Positions 7,603 to 15,873 of a DNA stretch of 37,598 nucleotides are shown here, piece after piece. Under the pieces are notes generated by a model, which searched no databases, was not told the origin of the DNA, and saw only the letters and a program-made list of their open reading frames with translations. The first letter of the stretch is position 1, and each line of letters starts with the position of its first letter. Location of the stretch: positions 1 to 37,598 of the forward strand of contig CAJCHN010000142.1 of the NCBI GenBank assembly GCA_903970285.1, in the 5' to 3' direction. The stretch comes from Rhodanobacteraceae bacterium (lineage in GTDB: Bacteria; Acidobacteriota; Terriglobia; Terriglobales; Acidobacteriaceae). Made by a program: the position numbers and the translations under genes.

Positions 7603-10506
7603 TCAACATCTCGCGGCCAGCAGCTCCGCCAGGTGCAGCGGGCGGGCCGCCGTGTTCTGCGTGATCTGCTCCGCGCAGCTGAACCCATCCGTCAGGATGA
7701 TCGTATTCGCCCCCGCCGCGCGCACTGCCGGCAGCAGCACACGGTTGGCCAGCTTCTGCGAAATCTCGTACTTGTCGCGCTCGAACCCGAACGGCCCCGC
7801 CATGCCGCAGCAGCCGGAATCGAGCAGCCGCACCGTCGCACCGGTGCGCTCCAGCAGCGTGACCTCGTCGGCCACGTTGAAGCTGGCGCGGTGATGGCAG
7901 TGCGGGTGCACTATGATCTCCGCGTTGATTGCCGGCGGTGCCCACGCAGGCGCAAACTTCAGCAGCGCCTCGCTCAGCAGGAACGTCGAATCCCGGAGCT
8001 TGACGGCGCGCGGATCCTCCGGCAGCAGGTTGCAGAGCTCGTCGCGGAAGACCGAGGCGCAGCTCGGCTCCAGCACCACGACCGGCGTCCCTGCCGCAAG
8101 CTGCGGCTCCAGCTCATCCAGAATGCGCAGCAGATACTGCTTCGCGATGGTTAGCATGCCGAAGTCGTAGAGCGGACGTCCGCAGCAGAGATGCTTGCGG
8201 GTCCGCTGTACATCGAAGCCGGCATCCGCGAGCACATCGGATGCTGCACTGAGCGTCGTCGGGTGGAAGTAGTTGTTGAAAGTATCGGCCCAGAGGAAGA
8301 TCTTCTGCGCGTCCGCCGCAACGCTGCGGTGCGGCCGCCGCTGCCCCGTCCACGCGCTGGCGAACTGCGGAAGGCGCCGCTCCGGATGGATATGCAGCGC
8401 GGACTTCAACAGCTTTGCGATCGCCGGCAGATTGTTCGCCGCGTTGACCAGCCCCGGCGCCAGGGACGCCAACCGCGCCAGCCGGTCGATGCGCCCGAAC
8501 GCGTAATGCTCCAGTGGCCGCCGCCGATCTTCATAATGGTGCGACAGGAACTCGGCCTTGTAGGTCGCCATGTCCACCGACACCGGGCACTCCGACTTGC
8601 AGGCCTTGCACGAGAGACACAGGTCCAGCGACTCATGCACCTGCTCGTTCGACCACCCGCCGTCGAGCGTCTCGCGCTGCATCAGCTCCCACAGCAGGTG
8701 CGCCCGCCCGCGCGTGCTGTGCAACTCCTCGCCGGTGGCCATGAAGCTCGGACACATCGCCCCCGCATCCGTCTTCCGGCACGCCCCCACCCCCACGCAG
8801 CGCAGCGTGGCATAGGCATACGAGCCACGATCGTCGGCAAACGAGAAGTGGGTCGCCGGCTCCCACGGCTTGTAATCCACGCCCAGCCGAAGATCCTCGT
8901 GTGGCTCCCGCGCGTCGATCAGCTTGCCCGGATTCAGCCGGCAGGCCGGGTCCCAGACCCGCTTGAAGGTGCGAAACGCCTCCATCAGCTCGGGCGAAAA
9001 CATCTTCGGCAGCAGCGCGCCCCGCGCCTGGCCCTCGCCATGCTCGCCCGAGATCGACCCGCCAAGCGCCACCACGATATCCGCCGCACGGTCGATGAAC
9101 TCGCGAAATGCCAGGATCCCCGCCTCAGTCAGGAAGTCGAAGTTGTGCCGCATGTGCACGCACCCCTGGCCGAAGTGTCCATAGATCGGGCTGGTATAGC
9201 CGTACTCGTCCATCAGCGCATACAGGCGGCGCAGATAGCTGCCCAGCCGCGGCGGATCGACCGCCGCATCTTCCCAGCCCTCCCATGCCAGCGGTTTGCC
9301 CGGAACAAAGGCGGTTGCGCCCAGAGACGACTCGCGCACCCTCCACACCCGCCGCGCCTCCGCCGGCGTGTAAATCCGGATGTCTTCTCCCGGCAGGCAC
9401 GCCGCGACGAGCGCCCGCGCCTTCGCGTCCGCCTCGGCCTGGTCGCCTCCGCCAAGCTCGGCCAGCAGTACGCCGCGGCCCGCTGGCATCAGATCCAGGT
9501 CGGCCGCGAGCTTGTGCTTGCGGCGCAAGGTGTCCAGCAACGCCCCATCCATCCCTTCGAGGCCAATCAGCGGATGCTCGAGCAGCGCCGGTACCCGGTC
9601 GGCCGCGACAAAAATATCGGAAAAACCGATTCCCACCAGCGTGCGAAACTGCGGCGACTCCACCAGGCGCAGCGTCGCAGAGAGCACAATGACGCACGTG
9701 CCCTCCGAACCCACCAGCGCCCTCGCCACATGGAAACCGCTCTCCGGCAGCAGCTCGTCCAGGTTGAAGCCGGAAACCCGCCGTGCAATCTGCGGAAACT
9801 GCGCGCGAATGCGCTCGGCATGCTCGTCCCGCAGAGTGCGCAGTGCAGCATAGATCGCGCCTGCCCGGCCGCCCGCGGCGATCTTTTCTTCCAGCTCCGC
9901 TTCAGAGGTCGCGCCCACCGTCATCCGCGTGCCGTCGTACAGCAGCACGTCCAGCGAGACGATGTTATCGACCGTCTTGCCGCCCATCAGGCCATGCACC
10001 CCGCAGGAGTTGTTGCCGATCATCCCGCCCAGCGTGCAACGCGAGTGGGTCGCCGGATCGGGCGCAAATGTCAGCGCATGCCGCTCCGCCGCCTCACGCA
10101 CGCGGTCGAGCACAATCCCCGGCTGCACCCGCACCGTCCGGCTCACCGGATCGACCGGGTCCATCTGGTTCATGTACTTCGAAAAGTCGAGGATCACGGC
10201 GGCATTCGCGCACTGGCCCGAAAGGGAGGTCCCGCCGCCGCGCGTCAGGACCGGTGCATCGAACCGGCGGCAGATCGCCACCGCGGCCACCACATCCCGC
10301 TCGTCCCGGGGGATGACGAGCCCGATCGGGATGTGCCGGTAATTCGAGGCGTCGGTCGCGTACAAGGCCTTCGACGCGGGATCGAAGCGGACCTCGCCGC
10401 GAACCTCCTGGCGCAGCGCGGCTTCAAGCTCCGCGGCGTAAGGAACCGTATCGTGCGCCCGGGCATGAGAACTGGGCAGAATGGTGAAAGGGCTGGCGGA
10501 GTTCAT
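7603..10506 (-). CDS. FAD-linked/Fe-S dehydrogenase, YdiJ-like (D-2-hydroxyacid or D-lactate dehydrogenase)
   Basis: The 967-residue protein fuses two modules. The N-terminal half is a PCMH-type FAD domain (LTRGGGTSLSGQCAN, FAPDPATHSRCTLGGMIGNN, SCGVHGLMGGKTVDN) plus the FAD-oxidase C domain (SPIYGHFGQGCVHMRHNF, GSISGEHGEGQARGALLPKM). The C-terminal half holds iron-sulfur motifs (CVGVGACRKTDAGAMCPSF and CLSCKACKSECP) and CCG-type cysteine motifs (HLCCGRPLYDFGM, VHPHCHHRAS, DSGCCGMAGPFGFE). The order and the STRGRA phrase match YdiJ-type enzymes, which oxidise D-2-hydroxyacids. The frame is open further upstream, but the ATG at 10506 is chosen because GGAG lies 8 nt before it. D-lactate, glycolate or D-2-hydroxyglutarate cannot be told apart here. 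Confidence 0.92.
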   Translation of the reverse strand: MNSASPFTILPSSHARAHDTVPYAAELEAALRQEVRGEVRFDPASKALYATDASNYRHIPIGLVIPRDERDVVAAVAICRRFDAPVLTRGGGTSLSGQCANAAVILDFSKYMNQMDPVDPVSRTVRVQPGIVLDRVREAAERHALTFAPDPATHSRCTLGGMIGNNSCGVHGLMGGKTVDNIVSLDVLLYDGTRMTVGATSEAELEEKIAAGGRAGAIYAALRTLRDEHAERIRAQFPQIARRVSGFNLDELLPESGFHVARALVGSEGTCVIVLSATLRLVESPQFRTLVGIGFSDIFVAADRVPALLEHPLIGLEGMDGALLDTLRRKHKLAADLDLMPAGRGVLLAELGGGDQAEADAKARALVAACLPGEDIRIYTPAEARRVWRVRESSLGATAFVPGKPLAWEGWEDAAVDPPRLGSYLRRLYALMDEYGYTSPIYGHFGQGCVHMRHNFDFLTEAGILAFREFIDRAADIVVALGGSISGEHGEGQARGALLPKMFSPELMEAFRTFKRVWDPACRLNPGKLIDAREPHEDLRLGVDYKPWEPATHFSFADDRGSYAYATLRCVGVGACRKTDAGAMCPSFMATGEELHSTRGRAHLLWELMQRETLDGGWSNEQVHESLDLCLSCKACKSECPVSVDMATYKAEFLSHHYEDRRRPLEHYAFGRIDRLARLASLAPGLVNAANNLPAIAKLLKSALHIHPERRLPQFASAWTGQRRPHRSVAADAQKIFLWADTFNNYFHPTTLSAASDVLADAGFDVQRTRKHLCCGRPLYDFGMLTIAKQYLLRILDELEPQLAAGTPVVVLEPSCASVFRDELCNLLPEDPRAVKLRDSTFLLSEALLKFAPAWAPPAINAEIIVHPHCHHRASFNVADEVTLLERTGATVRLLDSGCCGMAGPFGFERDKYEISQKLANRVLLPAVRAAGANTIILTDGFSCAEQITQNTAARPLHLAELLAARC

Positions 10507-10597
10507 AAAAGTGACTCCGCCTACCATATACCGCGGAGCTGGCTCCAATCTGAAACGACTGGCCGAAGATGCCGCACCCAAACTGCTGAACGCGCAC

Positions 10598-11188
10598 TCA
10601 CCAGGCGCGTGAGAATCCCGGCCCGGCGTGAGCCTCGTCCCGCAGCTTGGAATCCACATTGGCCCGTACCTCGATCAGCCGTCCAAACAGCCAGATCAGG
10701 TCGGAAAGCCGGTTCAGATACGCCAGCACCTCCGGCAGCACCCACACTTCATCCTGGGGCGCCATCGCCTCCAGGCGCACGGCGGTTCGCTCTGCCCGGC
10801 GGCACACCGTTCGAGCAATCTCGTAGGCAGCCGACTGCGTGTTCGCGCCGGGCAGCGACCAGTCATGAAGGATGCCCGGCTGCCCTTCGATCCTGTGCAC
10901 CAGCTCGGTCAGGAAATCCACGTCCGCCTGGGTCATCACTGGATCCTTCTTGCGCTCGGCCGGAGGCGTCGCCAGTGACGCGCCCACGCGAAACAGGTCC
11001 TTCTGGATCTTCTCCGTCCAGCCCTTGATCTCGGAGTCGGAACAGAGGCTGCGGGCAAATCCCAGCGCCGAGTTCAACTCGTCCACATCTCCATACGAAT
11101 CCACCCGGGGATCCGCCTTGGACGTGCGCTGGCCGCCGATCAGGCCGGTCGTTCCGGTATCGCCATGCTTGGTTGCGATGGAGGACAT
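10598..11188 (-). CDS. PduO-type cob(I)alamin adenosyltransferase
   Basis: This 196-residue protein has the PduO-family ATP-binding start (IATKHGDTGTTGLIGG), the conserved VDSYGDVDELNSALG, the mid motif WSLPGANTQSAAYEIARTVCRRAER and the C-terminal YLNRLSDLIWLFGR. These enzymes transfer the 5'-deoxyadenosyl group from ATP to cob(I)alamin, giving coenzyme B12. The start at ATG 11188 has AAAGGA 8 nt upstream; an in-frame GTG at 11209 would overlap the previous gene. It lies 13 nt downstream of a CobC-like phosphatase gene, which suggests a two-gene B12 salvage/assembly operon. Confidence 0.94.
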   Translation of the reverse strand: MSSIATKHGDTGTTGLIGGQRTSKADPRVDSYGDVDELNSALGFARSLCSDSEIKGWTEKIQKDLFRVGASLATPPAERKKDPVMTQADVDFLTELVHRIEGQPGILHDWSLPGANTQSAAYEIARTVCRRAERTAVRLEAMAPQDEVWVLPEVLAYLNRLSDLIWLFGRLIEVRANVDSKLRDEAHAGPGFSRAW

Positions 11189-11201
11189 CAGGTTTTTCCT
11201 T

Positions 11202-11822
11202 TCATACACTTAAAGCTGCCGGCAAAACAGTCTTCTGCAACGCATCGATTCTGAGCGGACCATTTGGCGAATTCTGCGACGTTCGAATCGTGCAGGTATA
11301 TTCCCGGGTCAGTTCCCACGCATGATGCGGCGATAGATGCCCCAACTCCTCCAGAAGAACACGAAGCACGGTCGAATGGGTGATCACCGCGACCGTCTGC
11401 CCACAGGCTTGTTGCCGGATCAACGCGAACTCCTCCAGCACCCGGAGCCGGAACTGTGCGATCGGCTCCCCGCCAGGCGGTGTGACGTTGGGGAACTCGG
11501 CCACCCAGCGGACCGCGAGCGCGGCATCCGCCTGCTCGATCTCCTGCCAGGTCAGCGTCTCCCAGGCGCCGAAATGAATCTGCCGCAGTCCATGCCGAAC
11601 TTCGATTGGGATCGCACGTGGTGTCGCGACCGCCGCCGCGGTCTGCTGCGCGCGCAGCAGGTCGGAGCAATAAATTCGATCGAAGGAGAACTGGCTAAGG
11701 CGTTCCGACAACCCCGGCAGTTGCGCCTGTCCGCGCTCGTTCAAGGGAGGGTCGGTCGAGCCGCAGAAGGTGCCGGAGAGCGCGGTCTGCGCATGCCGCA
11801 CCAGGATGAGGGTCGAAGCCAT
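11202..11822 (-). CDS. Histidine phosphatase family protein (CobC-like, possible alpha-ribazole phosphatase)
   Basis: The 206-residue product carries the phosphohistidine motif LVRHAQT (His10), the conserved YCSDLLRAQQTA segment, IHFGAWETLT with the acid residue, and the second histidine in VAVITHSTVLRVLL. These are the landmarks of the phosphoglycerate-mutase-like histidine phosphatases. The family is broad, but tight linkage to the B12 adenosyltransferase gene favours CobC activity (dephosphorylation of alpha-ribazole phosphate in nucleotide-loop assembly). The ATG at 11822 is preferred; a GTG two codons upstream is possible. Neither has a strong ribosome binding site. Function beyond phosphatase is inferred from the neighbour. 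Confidence 0.85.
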   Translation of the reverse strand: MASTLILVRHAQTALSGTFCGSTDPPLNERGQAQLPGLSERLSQFSFDRIYCSDLLRAQQTAAAVATPRAIPIEVRHGLRQIHFGAWETLTWQEIEQADAALAVRWVAEFPNVTPPGGEPIAQFRLRVLEEFALIRQQACGQTVAVITHSTVLRVLLEELGHLSPHHAWELTREYTCTIRTSQNSPNGPLRIDALQKTVLPAALSV

Positions 11823-12060
11823 GCGCACGATGTTACGGCAGCCGCTGTCAGGTTGTCGCAGGTGCGCGCATTCGGCAGAAGGCAGCGGTCAGGAAAAGTG
11901 GGTGCCTCACAAATGGTGCAGCGCGAAGGTTCTCGTACACGCGTCTTGTTCCACCCCTAAGCCATTTGCTTTGAAGAATGTAATCAACAATCGGCTAGGT
12001 GGGGAGGGGTACGCTCCGTGACCCTCGTTTCCGCGTCCCGGGCAGGCTTCGGTAGTCGCG

Positions 12061-12312
12061 TTAACGTTTCGCGGGAACCTTCAGCCCGGCGCAGCGAGCC
12101 ATCACTTTGGAGTGAATCCTCTGCTGCAGCTCCGGCGGAAAATCGTATAACTCGTGATCCCGGTAGATGTTGATCGTCTTGGTCGTCGAATCGAGCACGA
12201 CCTCGCAGTGCTTGCACTCTGCAATGTGGTGTTCCACCTCGGCCATCAGGTCTGGAGGAACGGTGCCGTCAAAGAAGTCGGTAAGCTTGGCGAGGAAGTC
12301 TGTGCAGGTCAT
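12061..12312 (-). CDS. Small soluble zinc-finger protein, putative anti-sigma factor (zf-HC2/ZAS type)
   Basis: This 83-residue protein has Cys3, then His29-x3-Cys33-x2-Cys36 inside VEHHIAECKHC, the HX3CX2C signature of zinc-binding anti-sigma factors. There is no transmembrane segment, unlike membrane-bound anti-sigma proteins; a further cysteine lies at position 74. The ATG overlaps the stop of the ECF sigma gene (ATGA, 4 nt), so translation is coupled and the two products should be made in a fixed ratio. By family it would sequester the sigma factor. The soluble RsrA/ChrR-like architecture suggests a cytosolic signal such as thiol oxidation or metal, which is inference. Confidence 0.85.
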   Translation of the reverse strand: MTCTDFLAKLTDFFDGTVPPDLMAEVEHHIAECKHCEVVLDSTTKTINIYRDHELYDFPPELQQRIHSKVMARCAGLKVPAKR

Positions 12313-12959
12313 CGTTTTGTGCTCTCCCGCAACGATGCCGGGGAGAGGGCCGGGTTCTGTTTGAAGTATCGGCTTAAACGCTCGCGAAGTTGAAGCCGCG
12401 CTCGCAGAAGCCTGGATTTGACCGCTGGTACGCTCAGTCCAAGCGCCTCTGCCGTCTCTTCGGTCGACAGGTTTTCGATGTCACGCAGCGTGAAAACGGT
12501 TCTAAATCCTGGCGGCAAGCCCTGAATGGTCTTGCGCAGAATCTCGCTCAGCTCCGATTGCCCGTAAAGCTGCTCCGGATTGGGCCTCCACTCGGCGAAA
12601 TCCCGGGGAATCGACCCCTCATCCGTATGCACGTCCTCATCCATCGAAACCGTCTTCGAGGTCTTGCGCTTGCGCAGCCGCATCAGCGACTCGTTGACCG
12701 CGATCCGCACCAGCCAGGTCGAGAACTTGGAGTTGCCCTGGAACTGATCCAGCTTCTGATACGCCTTGAAGAACACGTCCTGCGTGATATCCTCAGCGTC
12801 CTCGCGATTCTGGGTGATGTGCTGCGCGACCCGGAAGATCTGGCGGTCGTACTGCCGGATCAACTGCTCGAAGGCAGCCGAATCCCCCTCTTTGGCGCGC
12901 GCCACAAGCGCGACGTCGGGGTGAATCTCTTCCGTCTCTGGCGTCTGAATGGCAGGCAT
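12309..12959 (-). CDS. ECF RNA polymerase sigma factor (sigma-70 family, RpoE-like)
   Basis: Region 2 is evident from FEQLIRQYDRQIFRVAQHI, the DAEDITQDVFFKAYQKLDQF helix and FSTWLVRIAVNESLMRLRKR. Region 4 follows, with LPPGFRTVFTLRDIENLSTE and the helix-turn-helix ALGLSVPAVKSRLLRARLQL. There is no sigma-1.1 or region 3, so this is a group 4 sigma. The product is 216 residues from the ATG at 12959. The frame runs on to a TTG at 13043, which would add 28 residues; neither start has an ideal ribosome binding site. It is followed by the overlapping zinc-finger gene, its likely anti-sigma factor. The lytic transglycosylase is divergent from it. Confidence 0.93.
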   Translation of the reverse strand: MPAIQTPETEEIHPDVALVARAKEGDSAAFEQLIRQYDRQIFRVAQHITQNREDAEDITQDVFFKAYQKLDQFQGNSKFSTWLVRIAVNESLMRLRKRKTSKTVSMDEDVHTDEGSIPRDFAEWRPNPEQLYGQSELSEILRKTIQGLPPGFRTVFTLRDIENLSTEETAEALGLSVPAVKSRLLRARLQLRERLSRYFKQNPALSPASLRESTKR

Positions 12960-13085
12960 AGGTGGTGGCTGCGGCTCGTCTCCTATCGTTCCTGGCTCCG
13001 CCACATCAAAACTGATCTTACCCGGAGTACCGAAGTGGGGCAATTCCGCGTGCGCTCTGCGCCAGCACCGTCACGCCATCACCCG

Positions 13086-13109
13086 CTTCTGTCACAATGG
13101 TCACAGAAG
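13086..13109. promoter_or_regulatory. 24-bp dyad resembling a Crp/Fnr-family operator
   Basis: The 24-bp sequence is symmetric at 20 of 24 positions, with perfect 7-bp outer arms (CTTCTGT/ACAGAAG). Its core at 13090-13105 reads TGTCA-N6-TCACA, one mismatch from the TGTGA-N6-TCACA consensus known for Crp-type regulators. It sits in the divergent gap about 126 nt from both the sigma-factor ATG and the transglycosylase start, so it could serve either gene. No Crp-like gene is in the window. The symmetry is seen directly; the regulator is inference. Confidence 0.45.
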
Positions 13110-13220
13110 GCATGCGCCAGACGTATCTTGCTTGATTCACCCGCACCAGGGTCATAGGACGCGAGCCCCAGCCAGGACCGCGAATCCGGCTAGAGTGAAG
13201 GGGAAGCAGATGTTCTGGGT

Positions 13221-13224
13221 GAGG
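13221..13224 (+). promoter_or_regulatory. Ribosome binding site fixing a TTG start
   Basis: GAGG lies 7 nt upstream of the TTG at 13232. It is the only well-placed Shine-Dalgarno sequence near the transglycosylase signal peptide, where no ATG is available, so it supports a TTG start. Confidence 0.6.
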
Positions 13225-13231
13225 TAGAGAG

Positions 13232-15598
13232 TTGGGTCTGAGAAACAAAGCCTGCGCGGTGCTGCTGGGCACGGCCCTGGTGTGGGTGCCGCTCTGCGCA
13301 AGTGCGGCCAAGCCAACCAGAAGCGCGATTGCCGCTGGTCATCATGCTTCAGGCAAAGGGACGTCGAAGCACACTTCTTCCTCCGGTTCCCGGGGCAAGG
13401 CGCGCGGGAGCGCATCCAGAAAATCGAAGGGTTCCAAGCCAGGACGTCCGCTGCCCCGCGCGGAAAGAAAGGCTGCGGCCGCGCGGAGCAGGGAGCTTTC
13501 GCTGCAGGCGCTGCGTTTGAACAGCGCTTTTGTCGCTTCGGCGACGCTGCGCCCCATGGCGCAGCAACTCCTGTCCACGCGTTCGGCAGCCGCGTTTTCT
13601 GCGGTCTCAGCGTATGCCGCCAGCCATCCCGGCGCCGGTGCCGAAACAGCCTATCTTGCGCTGGGACACGCCTATGCTCTCGAACATCGTTACCCCGAAG
13701 CGGCCGATGCCTTTCGCCAGGCGGCTCATGCGGGCGACCCCTTGAGCGACTACGCGGATTACCTGGGAGCGCAGGCCCTGGTCCAGGCGCAGCGTTTTGC
13801 CGACGCGGTTCCCCTGTTGAGCGGCTTCGCCGATCGTCATCCGGACAGCATCTTTACCATCAACGCCCCGATGCTCCTTGCCGATGCCTACCTGGATGCC
13901 AGGAATCCTTCCGCGGCCGTCAATATCCTGCAGCCCATGAGCAGTACGCCGGAGGCAGAGCATGCCGACTACCAGCTTGCTTTGGGCAAGGCGTACCAGG
14001 CCTCGGGCCAATCCGCAAAAGCTATCTCACTTTACCGATCCCTCTTCCTGAACCAGCCGTTGAGCAATGAAGCTGCGCAGGCGCGAGTGCTGCTGAATTC
14101 ACTGGGAGCCAGCCCTACGGCCGCCGAGCGCAAGGTCCGCGCCGACGAGTTGTTCAACGCAAAGCGATACTCCGAAGCGCAGGCGGAATACGCCGCGCTT
14201 CGCAACGATTCAACGTTGTCGCAGCAGGATCGCGACGCGCTGCAGATTTACAGCGCGGTGTGCGATCTGAAGCTCAAGCATCTGAGCCGGCATGACGTCG
14301 ACAAGCTTCCCGCAACCAACGACGATACCGCCGCGCTGAAGCTGTACCTCTATGCGGAGATCTCCCGCACGGAAAAGAACCGGACCGAACACGACGCGGA
14401 TATTGCCCAGATGGTCGATCGCTTTCCGCATAGCCGATGGCTTGAGGAGGCGCTCTACTCGGGTGGGAATATGTATCTCCTCAGCCACGATTCGACCCAG
14501 GCCATCTACCACTATAAGCTGCTGGTGGAGCGCTTTCCGGTCAGCATCTACGCGCCTTCCGCCCACTGGCGGGAAGCCTGGATGAACTACCGTCTGCGCA
14601 ACTATGCTGAAGCCGCGCGCTTGATGGACGAGCAGGTGGTTCGGTACGGAGCGGGCATCGAGGTTCCCAGCGCGCTCTACTGGCGGGGCCGCATCTACGA
14701 AGAGCAGGAACGCGATTTCGCCCATGCGGCGGCTTATTACCGCTCGCTGAATGCCAATTACACGAACTTCTACTATGGCGATCTCGCGCGCAAGCGTCTT
14801 GCTGTACTGGGCGCGCAGCCAGACGCCGCTCCAACGCCGGCGCTGGCAGCGGTTCGGCACGCGACTGTGCCGGATTTGGCGAGCGCGGTGCCGGAAAACG
14901 ACCCGCATCTGATCAAGGCCAAGCTGCTGGCGAACGCCGCGTTGAACGAGTACATCGCACCGGAGATCGCTGCCGGCGACGGGGCGTCGGAGTGGGGTGC
15001 GCTGGCGCAGGCGCAGATTTACTCGTCGTACGGCGAGTACACGAGGGCGCTGCAATCGATGAAGCACTCGGGCATCGCGTTTTTCTCGATCCCAACCAAT
15101 CAGGTGCCGATGATTTATTGGAAGCTCATCTTCCCGCAGCCATACTGGAACGATCTGGTCACGGACTCAGAGAAGAACGGGTTGGACCCTTATCTTGTCG
15201 CCTCGCTCATTCGCCAGGAGTCGGAGTTCAATGCGGGTGCCGTCAGTCCCGCACGCGCTTTGGGGCTGATGCAGTTGCTCCCATCCGTGGGCAAGGAGAA
15301 CGCGAAAAAGTTGGGCATGAAGGGCTTCAATGCGGGCGAACTCTTGAACCCGTCGATCAATCTTGCGCTGGGGACACGCAACCTGCGCCAGGTGCTCGAT
15401 CGGTTTGGCGGGCAGCCTGAGTACGCGCTGGCAGCCTACAACGCGGGCGATATGCCGGTGCGCCAGTGGATGGCCGCGGGCGACTACAAAGACATTCCGG
15501 AGTTTGTCGAGTCCATCCCTTACACAGAGACGCGGGAGTATGTGCAGGCGATCATGCGCAACCGCGAGCTGTACCGGACCCTGTACGAAGGCCGGTGA
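13232..15598 (+). CDS. Exported lytic transglycosylase, Slt70-like with TPR-type repeats
   Basis: The 788-residue protein starts at TTG 13232. It has a signal peptide (ACAVLLGTALVWVPLCASA), a lysine/serine-rich basic stretch at about 30-85, and a long helical TPR-like superhelix at about 100-600 (for example AETAYLALGHAYALEHRYPEA). The C-terminal SLT domain has catalytic Glu663 in LIRQESEFNAGAVSPARALG, then GLMQLLPS, NPSINLALGTRNL and YALAAYNAG. The layout matches soluble lytic transglycosylases, which cleave peptidoglycan to 1,6-anhydromuropeptides in the periplasm. The basic low-complexity segment after the signal is unusual and may bind the wall or nucleic acid; that is a guess. It is divergent from the ECF sigma gene. 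Confidence 0.95.
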   Translation: MGLRNKACAVLLGTALVWVPLCASAAKPTRSAIAAGHHASGKGTSKHTSSSGSRGKARGSASRKSKGSKPGRPLPRAERKAAAARSRELSLQALRLNSAFVASATLRPMAQQLLSTRSAAAFSAVSAYAASHPGAGAETAYLALGHAYALEHRYPEAADAFRQAAHAGDPLSDYADYLGAQALVQAQRFADAVPLLSGFADRHPDSIFTINAPMLLADAYLDARNPSAAVNILQPMSSTPEAEHADYQLALGKAYQASGQSAKAISLYRSLFLNQPLSNEAAQARVLLNSLGASPTAAERKVRADELFNAKRYSEAQAEYAALRNDSTLSQQDRDALQIYSAVCDLKLKHLSRHDVDKLPATNDDTAALKLYLYAEISRTEKNRTEHDADIAQMVDRFPHSRWLEEALYSGGNMYLLSHDSTQAIYHYKLLVERFPVSIYAPSAHWREAWMNYRLRNYAEAARLMDEQVVRYGAGIEVPSALYWRGRIYEEQERDFAHAAAYYRSLNANYTNFYYGDLARKRLAVLGAQPDAAPTPALAAVRHATVPDLASAVPENDPHLIKAKLLANAALNEYIAPEIAAGDGASEWGALAQAQIYSSYGEYTRALQSMKHSGIAFFSIPTNQVPMIYWKLIFPQPYWNDLVTDSEKNGLDPYLVASLIRQESEFNAGAVSPARALGLMQLLPSVGKENAKKLGMKGFNAGELLNPSINLALGTRNLRQVLDRFGGQPEYALAAYNAGDMPVRQWMAAGDYKDIPEFVESIPYTETREYVQAIMRNRELYRTLYEGR

Positions 15599-15639
15599 TT
15601 GACGCGTCGAGTGCGGTAGCATGACCAGGTGGAACGGCC

Positions 15640-15728
15640 GCCCGGATGGTGAAATCGGCAGACACAGCGGACTTAAAATCCGCAGGAGATAACCCTCCGT
15701 GGGGGTTCAAGTCCCCCTCCGGGCACCA
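15640..15728 (+). tRNA. tRNA-Leu (anticodon UAA)
   Basis: The acceptor stem GCCCGGA pairs with TCCGGGC, followed by the discriminator A and an encoded CCA (15726-15728). The anticodon stem GCGGA/TCCGC encloses a loop CTTAAAA with anticodon TAA. A long variable arm and the T-arm GGGGGTTCAAGTCCCCC follow. The long variable arm and UAA anticodon identify a class II leucine tRNA. It begins 41 nt after the transglycosylase stop. I see no duplicated 3' tRNA segment downstream, so there is no sign of an integration site. Confidence 0.97.
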
Positions 15729-15873
15729 CAAGCAGGACCATGAGCATCGAAGAGCAGCGGTTAGATTTCGCCTGCGTTGGAAAGAGCTGGATGGATTACC
15801 AATTGAGTCATTCGAATTTAGCTGAGCAAACAACCAGAACTCGATCCCTTTGGAAATTCGATCTGTGACCTGG

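Noticed and set aside
8191..11028. 945-codon plus-strand ORF opposite the YdiJ-like dehydrogenase, and similar long antisense ORFs at 3186-4385, 5994-7577 and 27169-28731
   Set aside because: They are Arg/His/Gln-rich shadows created by GC-rich third positions of well-supported genes on the other strand. None shows a domain or ribosome binding site.
15640..15728. tRNA-Leu as an integration site of a mobile element
   Set aside because: No integrase and no repeat of the tRNA 3' end downstream were seen.
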